Shown here: positions 7,252 to 13,456 of the stretch, piece by piece
Position numbering within the stretch: position 1 is the first letter of the stretch
How the letters are laid out: each line of letters starts with the position of its first letter
Assembly (NCBI GenBank): GCA_002435985.1
Contig: DIXD01000026.1
Location: forward strand, 1-13,456
DNA: 13,456 nucleotides
Origin: Spirochaetaceae bacterium UBA6089
GTDB taxonomy: Bacteria; Spirochaetota; Spirochaetia; Treponematales; Rectinemataceae
Direction: 5' to 3'
The notes under the pieces: model-generated
Database searches by the model: none
What the model was told of the DNA's origin: nothing
The model's input: only the letters and a program-made list of their open reading frames with translations
Made by a program: the position numbers and the translations under genes

Positions 7252-7860
7252 TCAAGTACACTTTCTATCCAGCAGAATCTGCTCCAGATCGACTTTCGAA
7301 TCGATGTCGCGCAGCACGAAGCGGTCGTCCACGTCGACATAGTCGACGTCGGACGACCGCATTCTTAAGAACCCCCCGAGCCCATCCGGGCCATGCCACC
7401 CCCCCAGGCTGTCGAACACCGCGCGGTGTAAAAGCGGAGGGTGTCCAGGCCTGCCCCAATGCCGCGGCACCACGATGGGTCGCGTCCCCATTGCACCGAG
7501 TATTGCGCCTACGGTGGCCGGCGACACGAAGGGAATATCCACCGGCAGCACGAAGGCAGCGTCGAAATCCAAGGGCACGGCGCCGATGCCGGCGAGCACC
7601 GAACTGAACATGCCCTCGCTGAAGCGCTTGTTGTACACAGGGTGTAGCCCATGCTCACGGGCCAGCTCAGCCACCTTTTCAGCGTCGAAGCCTGTCACGA
7701 CGACGATGTGGTCGATACCTGCATCCACAAATGTCTTCGCTGCGTGCAGGAGCATGGGGAGACCCTCGAGGAGAACGGTCGGCTTTGTCTGCCCCATTCG
7801 GGAAGAAGAGCCCGCTGCGAGGATGACTGCTGCAGGCTTTCTCACTTCAAACTCGCGCAT
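7252..7860 (-). CDS. MobA/MocA-like molybdenum cofactor nucleotidyltransferase
   Basis: This 202-residue protein belongs to the NTP_transf_3 (MobA-like) family. In hydroxylase operons these enzymes usually transfer CMP from CTP onto molybdopterin, giving the cytosine dinucleotide cofactor used by xanthine dehydrogenase-family enzymes. Seen: the nucleotide-binding signature LAAGSSSRMGQTK at residues 14-26, Asn77 followed by the SEGMFSSV stretch, the metal-binding LPVDIPF at 105-111, GRPGHPP at 136-142, and the closing DIDSKVDLE at 185-193. These fit the MocA/YgfJ branch better than the guanylyl-transferring MobA. Its ATG lies inside the end of the XdhC gene (14-base overlap) with no strong ribosome site, so translational coupling is likely. 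Confidence 0.88.
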   Translation of the reverse strand: MREFEVRKPAAVILAAGSSSRMGQTKPTVLLEGLPMLLHAAKTFVDAGIDHIVVVTGFDAEKVAELAREHGLHPVYNKRFSEGMFSSVLAGIGAVPLDFDAAFVLPVDIPFVSPATVGAILGAMGTRPIVVPRHWGRPGHPPLLHRAVFDSLGGWHGPDGLGGFLRMRSSDVDYVDVDDRFVLRDIDSKVDLEQILLDRKCT

Positions 7861-9028
7861 AGGGCTTGCCGGGCGAAACCCCGGCGCGCACCGCGATGAT
7901 CTCGGCCATGATGCTCACGGCGATCTCTTCCGGAGTGCGCGCGCCGATTGCAAGGCCTATGGGTGAGTGCACGCGCGCCAGGTCGGCGTCGGAAAAACCT
8001 TCGGCACGGAGGCTGGCGTAGATGCCGTCGCGCTTGGTCTTTGAGCCTATAAGGCCGATATAGCCTGCATCCGTGCGTAAAATGTGGGCAAGCATCATTC
8101 TGTCGATGTCATGCATGCGGGTGAGGATGAGGGCACAGTCCTGCGGGCCGATTTTTATTGCAGGGGTCTTGCCGCAGGGCGAGAGCGGGTGTTCGAAGCT
8201 TTCGATGAGCCTGAGAAGGCTCGCGTGCGGAAAGCGCTCCGGAGTCAACAGCGCTGGCCTGTCATCGGTGACCACCACTCTGAAGCCCACAAGGCTCGCG
8301 AGCTCGCAGGTCGCTTTTCCCACATGGCCGGCTCCGAAGATGTAGACGACCGGTGCCGGTGCGAACCCGAGCCAGAATACCCTGGAGTCTTTCAGTGCAG
8401 GGTCGTTCTCTGCCTCGAGCCTAAATTCGGCTGCCTCACCGAAGGCCGGGCGCTTCACCTCTAGCGCCGCTGAAAGGGCGTCTTTCAGTACTGGCGCCGC
8501 AGGCAGAAGCCATGGCGTTTGAACCGCCCCCAAGCTCTCCGCCTGTGCGGATTCCTCGAAGAAAGAGAGCTTTTCCTCATCGGCCAATGCGAAAAGGCGC
8601 TGCCCTTCCGGCGTGTGAAAAGCAACGAAGGCGCAGGTTTTTCCACGCTCGACCCGCTCGAAGCATGCGCGCAGAACAGCTGCCGCGCTGCTTCCCGGCT
8701 CTATTTTTTCGAGGTGGACCGAAAGGCGGCCTCCGCAGACCATATCCGTGTTGTTGGATTCTGGAGAAAGGTCGAAGTCGATGTCGCGCGCAAGCCCTGG
8801 TGCACCGTCGGCCTCGGTTTTATGCTCGAAGAGCTCGCGTGCGGCCTCGATGGTCATGTGCTCCGAATAGCCTCCACCGACGGTGCCCACCATGGCGCCC
8901 CTCGCATCCATCGCAAGGAGTGCATCAGTGCCCCTCGCGGTGGAGCCCGATGCCTGGGTCACTGCAGCGAGCACCACTGCCTCGCCGCGGTCAAGTCGTT
9001 GTAAAATCCATGCTTTGAGTTGGTTCAT
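7847..9028 (-). CDS. xdhC: XdhC/CoxI family molybdenum cofactor maturation protein
   Basis: This 393-residue cytoplasmic accessory protein matches the family that binds molybdenum cofactor, has it sulfurated and delivers it to xanthine dehydrogenase-type apoenzymes. Two domains are visible. The N-terminal XdhC/CoxI part has GSTARG (28-33), GTVGGGYSE (48-56) and MVCGG (96-100, Cys98). The C-terminal Rossmann part has FGAGHVG (231-237), a DD pair at 255-256, TRMHDID (303-309), GYIGLIGSKTKR (322-333) and the family ending with HSPIGLAIGARTPEEIA (354-370). It starts 12 bases after the large-subunit stop, with AAAAAGG overlapping that stop. The XdhC type, rather than a YqeB-type selenium factor, suggests a sulfurated cofactor. 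Confidence 0.9.
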   Translation of the reverse strand: MNQLKAWILQRLDRGEAVVLAAVTQASGSTARGTDALLAMDARGAMVGTVGGGYSEHMTIEAARELFEHKTEADGAPGLARDIDFDLSPESNNTDMVCGGRLSVHLEKIEPGSSAAAVLRACFERVERGKTCAFVAFHTPEGQRLFALADEEKLSFFEESAQAESLGAVQTPWLLPAAPVLKDALSAALEVKRPAFGEAAEFRLEAENDPALKDSRVFWLGFAPAPVVYIFGAGHVGKATCELASLVGFRVVVTDDRPALLTPERFPHASLLRLIESFEHPLSPCGKTPAIKIGPQDCALILTRMHDIDRMMLAHILRTDAGYIGLIGSKTKRDGIYASLRAEGFSDADLARVHSPIGLAIGARTPEEIAVSIMAEIIAVRAGVSPGKPYARV

Positions 9029-9040
9029 GATACAGCCTTT

Positions 9041-11431
9041 TTATGTGTGTTGCGTCTTCGCTGCCTTCAACGCCGCGAGCACGCGTTCGGGCGTAAACGG
9101 ATACTCGGTGAGCCGAACACCAGTGGCGTTGCGGATTGCATTGGCGATTGCGGCAGGCGGCGTGTCGATGCCGATTTCGCCGGCGGATTTCGCGCCGAAG
9201 GGACCGGAAGGCTCGTAGCTGTCCACCAGTTCCACCGTGATGCGCCCTACATCCTCCCGCGAGGGGATGGGGTAAGTCATCATATTATGGCTGAGCATGT
9301 GGCCTGCTTCCGAATAGCGCACATCCTCGTAGAGCGCGAGGCCAATGCCCTGCAGCAGCCCCCCCTCGATCTGAACCTTGGCGAGGTTGGGGTTGATGGG
9401 AGTCCCGACATCTACCACTGCCACATAGTGGACGACGTTCACCTTGCCGGTTTCGGTGTCGATCTCGATCTCGACAAAGGCGGCAAGGTAGGGTGGAGGC
9501 GACTTACTGCCCGAGAAGGACTCGGTGGCCTCGATCGTCTTCATCTTTTCGCCGTCGTGGTAGAGTGTGTCGTAGCTGAAGTCGTTCAGAGAGAGGGATT
9601 TCGTGCCGTCGGCGGTCATGAAAGTCTTCTGCGTGTAGACGATATCCTTCGGCGCGACACCAAATTTTTCGGCCACTGCCTCGATGAGTTTCGTTTTGAG
9701 GCTCCGCGCCGCCTTGAGCACTGCGGAACCCGATACATAGGTCGTGCTCGAGGCATAGGCGCCCACGTCGAACGGTGTGTGATCGGTATCGGAAGAGTGC
9801 ACGACGATATCTTCCATATCCACACCGAGCTCTTCCGCCGCAATCTGAGCGAGGATGGTGTCCGAGCCGGTTCCAAGGTCAGTTGCCCCGACGTGAAGCT
9901 TGAAGAAGCCCCCATCCTGGAGCTCGATGCGCGCCGATCCCATGTCGATGAGCGGTATCCCCGAGCCCTGCATGGCGATGGCCATGCCCTTCGCCCTGAG
10001 CACACCCGGCGCGACTTCGTGTACGAGCTGGGTAAAGTCCCAGCCTATGAGTTCTTTGCCCCGTGCGATGCACTCCTCGAGTTTGCAGGATTCGATGTTC
10101 ATCGCGACACCCTCGGTGCCCTCGCCCATGATGCGGAACACTTCACTCGTCTCTCCCTCGTGGAGCATGTTTTTCCGCCGAAGTTCCACGGGGTCGATGC
10201 TGAGCTTATGGGCTAGTTCGTCCATCGCTGCCTCGAGGCCGGTGAGCCCCTGGATGGCACCGTATCCGCGGAAAGCACCTGCGGATACCTTGTTCGTATA
10301 CACCACATGCCCACCGAAACGGACCGCGGACACCTTGTTGTAGAGCGGCAGGGTCTTGGAGCCGGCGACCATGAAGGTGGTGAGCGCATGTTCGCCGTAG
10401 GCGCCCGTGTTGGAGAGGACCTGCATGTCGATCGCGCGCAGCTTCCCATCGGGATTCGCGCCGAGTCGCACCTTGACGCGCATCTCGTGGCGGGTGAAGG
10501 TGGCTTCGAAGACTTCGCGGCGCGTGAGCGCAAGGCTGGCGGGTCTGCCTGTTTTCATGGTGACCATAGCGACGTAGGGCTCCACGTGGATGTGCTGTTT
10601 CCCGCCAAAACCTCCGCCGATTCTCGGCTTCACAATGCGGATTTGTCGGAGGGGCATCTGGAAGGCGAGCCCCAAAAGCCTGCGGGTATGCCATGGGTTC
10701 TGCGTCGATGTCACGATGACCAGCCGCCCTTGTAGATCGATATAGCTGAAGGCCGTATGCGGCTCGAGTGCGACGTGCTGCTGAGCCTGCGTGTGGACCG
10801 TCGTTTCTACCTTGACCGGCGAAGCCGCGAGCTCTTGTTCCACATCGCCGATCTCCATGTGGTAGGCTGCGGCGATGTTGCGCTTTGGCTCGAAGCCGAT
10901 GGGGAACATCTCGTGGATACCGGGCTCGGGATGGATGACGATGGGGTTGTCGAGGGCATGCTCGAAATCGAGCACGGGCTTGAGCTTTTGGTATTCGACC
11001 TTGACGAGGCCGGCAGCCTTCTCGGCGAGGGCTTCGGTCTCTGCCGCGACCACGGCGACTTCGTCGCCCACGTAGCGTACGTATTCGTCGAGGATAAAGC
11101 GGTCGTGCGGGCTCGGCTCGGGATTGCCCTGCCCGGCTCGCGTGATGGGAATGCGCGGAATGTCTTTCCATGTGAGCACACAGGCCACTCCGGGAAGCGC
11201 GAGCGCGTCGGTGGGGTCGATGGAAAGGATGCGGGCGAAGGCGTGGGGGCTGCGCACCAATTTGACATAGAGTGCGTTCGGAGGCACAAGGTCGTCGGTG
11301 TAGGCGGGGCGACCAAGCACGAGCCCTTCGCCATCGACTTTAGGTAGGTCGTGGGCGACGACGTTGAATTGTTTCGTGGCTTCGAGCTTTGCATCGTTGG
11401 GCAGGGGAATCGGGTAGTCGTTATTCTGCAT
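9041..11431 (-). CDS. Xanthine dehydrogenase-family molybdopterin-binding (large) subunit
   Basis: This 796-residue protein is the catalytic subunit of a molybdenum hydroxylase, which hydroxylates an N-heterocycle or aldehyde at the molybdenum centre using water. It lacks fused FeS and FAD domains, so it is the split three-subunit type. Seen: the N-terminal 'a/b hammerhead' domain with GRPAYTDDL (40-48), SPHAFARI and VRYVGDEVAVVAAE (118-131). Then come the cofactor-domain motifs AQQHVALEPH (216-225), GGGFGGKQ (272-279) and AGAFRGYGAIQG (384-395, Arg388), then GTGSDTILAQIAAEELG, and near the end the catalytic glutamate, Glu752, in FGAKSAGEIG. GAKSxxE resembles anaerobe purine hydroxylases more than the GxGE of classic enzymes. 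Substrate is therefore possibly a purine, but this is unproven. GGAGG is 6 bases upstream of the ATG, which overlaps the 2Fe-2S gene by 11 bases. Confidence 0.9.
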   Translation of the reverse strand: MQNNDYPIPLPNDAKLEATKQFNVVAHDLPKVDGEGLVLGRPAYTDDLVPPNALYVKLVRSPHAFARILSIDPTDALALPGVACVLTWKDIPRIPITRAGQGNPEPSPHDRFILDEYVRYVGDEVAVVAAETEALAEKAAGLVKVEYQKLKPVLDFEHALDNPIVIHPEPGIHEMFPIGFEPKRNIAAAYHMEIGDVEQELAASPVKVETTVHTQAQQHVALEPHTAFSYIDLQGRLVIVTSTQNPWHTRRLLGLAFQMPLRQIRIVKPRIGGGFGGKQHIHVEPYVAMVTMKTGRPASLALTRREVFEATFTRHEMRVKVRLGANPDGKLRAIDMQVLSNTGAYGEHALTTFMVAGSKTLPLYNKVSAVRFGGHVVYTNKVSAGAFRGYGAIQGLTGLEAAMDELAHKLSIDPVELRRKNMLHEGETSEVFRIMGEGTEGVAMNIESCKLEECIARGKELIGWDFTQLVHEVAPGVLRAKGMAIAMQGSGIPLIDMGSARIELQDGGFFKLHVGATDLGTGSDTILAQIAAEELGVDMEDIVVHSSDTDHTPFDVGAYASSTTYVSGSAVLKAARSLKTKLIEAVAEKFGVAPKDIVYTQKTFMTADGTKSLSLNDFSYDTLYHDGEKMKTIEATESFSGSKSPPPYLAAFVEIEIDTETGKVNVVHYVAVVDVGTPINPNLAKVQIEGGLLQGIGLALYEDVRYSEAGHMLSHNMMTYPIPSREDVGRITVELVDSYEPSGPFGAKSAGEIGIDTPPAAIANAIRNATGVRLTEYPFTPERVLAALKAAKTQHT

Positions 11432-11882
11432 GCTGGGCCTCCAGATATTTTTTTATGGCGCGGATCTGTCCTTCATAGCCCGAACAGCGGCACAGATTCC
11501 CCGCAAGATAGTGGCGAATCTGGGCCTCGTCCGGAATGGAAGAGAACTCTTCTTTCATTGCAAGCACCGTGAGGGCAAAGCCCGGCGCACAGAAACCGCA
11601 CTGGTCGGCACCCTCGGCGGTCAAGAACGCCGCAAATTTTTTTGCCTCGTCGGCGAGGCCTTGAATCGTCGTGATCTCCTTACCTTCGGCCCGGACAGCG
11701 AGGTATGAGCAAGAGAGAACGGGCTTACCATCGACAAGCACTGTACACGCGCCGCAATTGCCCGTGTCGCAGCCCTTTTTCACCTCGAAGTGGCCGGCTC
11801 TGCGGAGCACTTCGGTGAGCATTTCTCCGGGCAGGCATTCGATGGACTCTTGTTTTCCGTTGATACGCAGTGTGATATTCAT
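11421..11882 (-). CDS. Xanthine dehydrogenase-family [2Fe-2S] small subunit
   Basis: This 153-residue electron-transfer subunit carries two [2Fe-2S] clusters between the molybdenum site and FAD. The N-terminal plant-ferredoxin-type cluster uses Cys38, Cys43, Cys46 and Cys58 (KGCDTGNCGACTVL, then LSC). The C-terminal four-helix cluster uses Cys95, Cys98, Cys131 and Cys133 (QCGFCAPG and NLCRCSGYEG). All eight ligands are present and the length is normal. GGAGGT (11889-11894) lies 6 bases upstream of the ATG. The gene overlaps the FAD-subunit stop by 4 bases (ATGA) and the large-subunit start by 11 bases. Confidence 0.95.
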   Translation of the reverse strand: MNITLRINGKQESIECLPGEMLTEVLRRAGHFEVKKGCDTGNCGACTVLVDGKPVLSCSYLAVRAEGKEITTIQGLADEAKKFAAFLTAEGADQCGFCAPGFALTVLAMKEEFSSIPDEAQIRHYLAGNLCRCSGYEGQIRAIKKYLEAQHAE

Positions 11883-12667
11883 TCTCGCACCTCCATTAGC
11901 GCGCGCCGGACAAGGACAGGCAAGATTTCTCTGCGGTACTCGGCGCTTGCTCTGATGTCGCTGCCGAATTGGAGTTCGTCCGCGGCGGCGCGCGCGGCGG
12001 ACGCAAGTATGTCGTCGGAGGGGTGGAGATCAGCGCCAAGAAGCGCCATCGCCTTTGGGCAGAGGCGAGTGGCGGCGGGCCTCGATCCGACCGCGATGCG
12101 CCATTCTGAACCTGTCCACACGGCGGTGGTGTTGATGATGGGAAAATCGTTCTCGGAGATTCGCATCTGATGGTAAGTGCCCTTGGCCGTGGCAGGAAGC
12201 AGGACCTTTTCGAGCAAAAACGGAACCTTAGCGCCTCTTTCGATGAACTGGGCAAGGTCCATAGTCTGATCGGGATAGAAGACCACCTGTGCGCCCAGCG
12301 CGCAGAGCGTCGTGTTGAGGTCGGAAAAACCATAGCGTCCGGCGGCAGTGCCTCCCACGGTGATGATGTTGCGCAGCTGCACGCCAACCACGTGGCTCAC
12401 GGTCGTCTCGAAGAGTGCGCCGAAACGGGCTCTGAGGAGCGGATTCGTCTCTAGTTCCCGGTAGGTCGTCATGGCACCGATCTCGATATGGTCGCCGACT
12501 TCGCGAACGTACTCAAGACCAAGACCGGCCAGATCGACGCCGAGCGCAATGGTTTTCGTGTTCGTACGAAGCCATGCGGCGCCTCCAATTGCCGTGCCGT
12601 GTTCTTCGCGAATGAGACGAAATGCTTCATCCTTGCTTTGGGGACAAGCATATTTGAGTATTTCCAT
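11879..12667 (-). CDS. Xanthine dehydrogenase-family FAD-binding subunit
   Basis: This 262-residue flavoprotein subunit (FAD_binding_5 with a CO dehydrogenase flavoprotein C-terminal domain) passes electrons from the FeS clusters to an acceptor such as NAD+ or ferredoxin. Seen: AIGGAAWL at 26-33 and IGAMTTYREL at 63-72 (FAD pocket), then QLRNIITVGG at 97-106 and GFSDL at 113-117, where the classic family has GGN and PSAD-like text. DFPIINTTAV lies near 174-183. The GFSD form and shorter length recall clostridial and spirochaetal purine hydroxylases. The start at 12667 is chosen because AAGGAG (12675-12680) is 7 bases away. The in-frame ATG at 12673 would leave only 1 base. It is the first gene of the minus-strand operon. 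Confidence 0.88.
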   Translation of the reverse strand: MEILKYACPQSKDEAFRLIREEHGTAIGGAAWLRTNTKTIALGVDLAGLGLEYVREVGDHIEIGAMTTYRELETNPLLRARFGALFETTVSHVVGVQLRNIITVGGTAAGRYGFSDLNTTLCALGAQVVFYPDQTMDLAQFIERGAKVPFLLEKVLLPATAKGTYHQMRISENDFPIINTTAVWTGSEWRIAVGSRPAATRLCPKAMALLGADLHPSDDILASAARAAADELQFGSDIRASAEYRREILPVLVRRALMEVRE

Positions 12668-12717
12668 CTGCATGCTCCTTATTGATCTAGGTAAAGTCTC
12701 GACCCAAACGAGATTCT

Positions 12718-12747
12718 ATCATAGCATAGCTTTCTCGGATCGGTAAA
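12718..12747 (-). promoter_or_regulatory. Candidate promoter for the molybdenum hydroxylase operon
   Basis: Read on the minus strand, a -10 candidate TATGAT lies at 12718-12723 and a -35 candidate TTTACC at 12742-12747, with an 18-base spacer. Transcription would start near 12711, about 44 bases before the FAD-subunit ATG. The -10 matches 5 of 6 consensus bases and the -35 4 of 6. The repeated ATAG/CTAT text around the -10 could hide an operator, but no regulator gene is in view. Confidence 0.4.
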
Positions 12748-12781
12748 TTGTCGGGACTGTACATTTTCCTTCGCCAACAGG

Positions 12782-12810
12782 TTCAGCAAAAGGCCGCGCC
12801 GGAGTATACT
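12782..12810 (+). promoter_or_regulatory. Candidate dnaE promoter close to the start codon
   Basis: TATACT at 12805-12810 matches 5 of 6 bases of the -10 consensus. The matching -35 position (TTCAGC, 12782-12787, 17-base spacer) is poor. If used, transcription would begin at or next to the dnaE ATG at 12817, giving a leaderless or nearly leaderless message. Other promoters further upstream in the divergent gap are possible. Confidence 0.3.
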
Positions 12811-12816
12811 GTGGCC

Positions 12817-13456
12817 ATGGCAGAATTCGTTCATCTCCACAACCATACCGATTATTCTCTCCTCGACGGCGCTGCGCCCGTGTCGAGGCTGGTAAAAAAG
12901 GCAAAGTCTTTCGGCATGCCCGGCATCGCCATCACAGACCATGGCAATTTGTTCGGGGCAATGGCCTTCGAAAAGGAGTGCCGCGACGCGGGACTCAATC
13001 CCATCATCGGCTGTGAATTCTATGTCGCCGGCAGCTCTCGACTTGAAAAGACCGGTACCGAAAATGGCAACAAATACTGGCACTTTCTCTTGCTCGCAGA
13101 GAACCTGGAAGGCTACCACAACCTTCTTAAGTTGACTTCGAGCTCCTTTACCGAAGGTTTTTACTATAAGCCACGCATCGACGATGAGCTTCTTGCGGCG
13201 AACTCAAGGGGATTGATCGCCTCATCAGCCTGTCTCGCGGGGGAAATTCCCTCCCTCATCCTTGCGGGCAAGCTCGACCAAGCAATCAAGAAAATCTTGT
13301 TTTACAAGGAGTTATTCGGAAAGGACCACTTCTACCTCGAGCTTCAAGACCACGGCCTCGATGAGCAGCGGGTCGTCAACAGAGAGCTGCTTCGGCTTTC
13401 TAAAGAGCTCGATGTTCCCCTCGTGGCCACAAACGATCTGCATTACGTCGAGCGCG
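12817..13456 (+). CDS. dnaE: DNA polymerase III alpha subunit, PHP-domain N-terminus (3' end outside window)
   Basis: The first 213 codons of the replicative polymerase are visible and stay open to the window end. The full protein is typically about 1100-1200 residues. The N-terminal PHP domain is clear: FVHLHNHTDYSLLDG at residues 4-18 (metal-type His8 and His10), GIAITDHGNLFG at 36-47 (Asp41, His42), IIGCEFYV at 63-70, SSACLAGEIPS at 136-146 and VATNDLHYVE at 203-212. These metal-type residues look intact, unlike the degenerate PHP sites of some proteobacterial DnaE proteins. An in-frame GTG at 12811 lies 6 bases after a GGAG (12801-12804) and would add two residues, so the exact start is uncertain. 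The gene is divergent from the hydroxylase operon. Confidence 0.95.
   Translation, partial: MAEFVHLHNHTDYSLLDGAAPVSRLVKKAKSFGMPGIAITDHGNLFGAMAFEKECRDAGLNPIIGCEFYVAGSSRLEKTGTENGNKYWHFLLLAENLEGYHNLLKLTSSSFTEGFYYKPRIDDELLAANSRGLIASSACLAGEIPSLILAGKLDQAIKKILFYKELFGKDHFYLELQDHGLDEQRVVNRELLRLSKELDVPLVATNDLHYVER

Noticed and set aside
9020..10216. 398-codon plus-strand open frame opposite the molybdenum large subunit
   Set aside because: It is antisense to a strongly supported catalytic subunit, starts within the adjacent maturation gene region, and its translation (rich in His, Arg and Asp) has no domain.
1..13456. tRNA, rRNA, CRISPR arrays, insertion sequences, phage genes or defence systems
   Set aside because: No repeat-spacer pattern, transposase-like or integrase-like frame, or structured RNA gene could be seen by reading. 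A dedicated covariance-model scan was not possible here.

Overview
The window carries bacterial housekeeping and catabolic genes at fairly high GC, apart from an AT-rich promoter patch near 1130-1200. The lipoprotein leader, the FAD subunit lineage (a GFSD motif and short length, as I recall from clostridial and spirochaetal purine hydroxylases) and the gene mix suggest an anaerobic or fermentative bacterium, possibly a spirochaete or a clostridium-related lineage. This taxon guess is inference and not strong.

Layout. (1) 3-518, + strand: the 3' end of a sugar ABC-transporter permease of the XylH/MmsB type. (2) About 600-1058: no intact gene, but protein-like reading frames that switch register twice, read here as a broken gene or a sequencing-error-split gene. 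(3) 1148-5795, + strand: a complete high-affinity branched-chain amino acid (HAAT/Liv-type) ABC transporter operon in the order binding protein, permease, permease, ATPase, ATPase (livK-H-M-G-F). It has a good promoter before the binding-protein gene and a strong hairpin terminator between the binding-protein gene and the first permease, which probably sets a high binding-protein to membrane-complex ratio. (4) 12667 down to 5872, - strand: a six-gene molybdenum-hydroxylase cluster. It encodes the FAD subunit, the 2Fe-2S subunit, the molybdopterin large subunit, an XdhC-type maturation factor, a MobA/MocA-like cytidylyltransferase and an M20 metallopeptidase. Most junctions overlap or nearly touch, so the first five are almost certainly one transcript. 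(5) 12817 to the window end, + strand: the 5' part of dnaE (DNA polymerase III alpha), divergent from the hydroxylase operon.

How the parts work together. The three hydroxylase subunits form an electron chain from the molybdenum site through two 2Fe-2S clusters to FAD. XdhC would sulfurate and insert the molybdenum cofactor, and the MocA-like protein would convert it to the cytosine dinucleotide form, so the operon encodes an enzyme plus its own cofactor finishing steps. The M20 hydrolase and the convergent Liv transporter would fit use of amino acids, acyl-amino acids or purine-derived compounds, but no substrate can be read from the sequence.

I found no clearly undescribed system. The most useful items for a second look are the split reading frame downstream of the sugar permease, the intra-operon terminator after livK, the possible leaderless or GTG start of dnaE, and the co-transcribed M20 hydrolase of unknown substrate.
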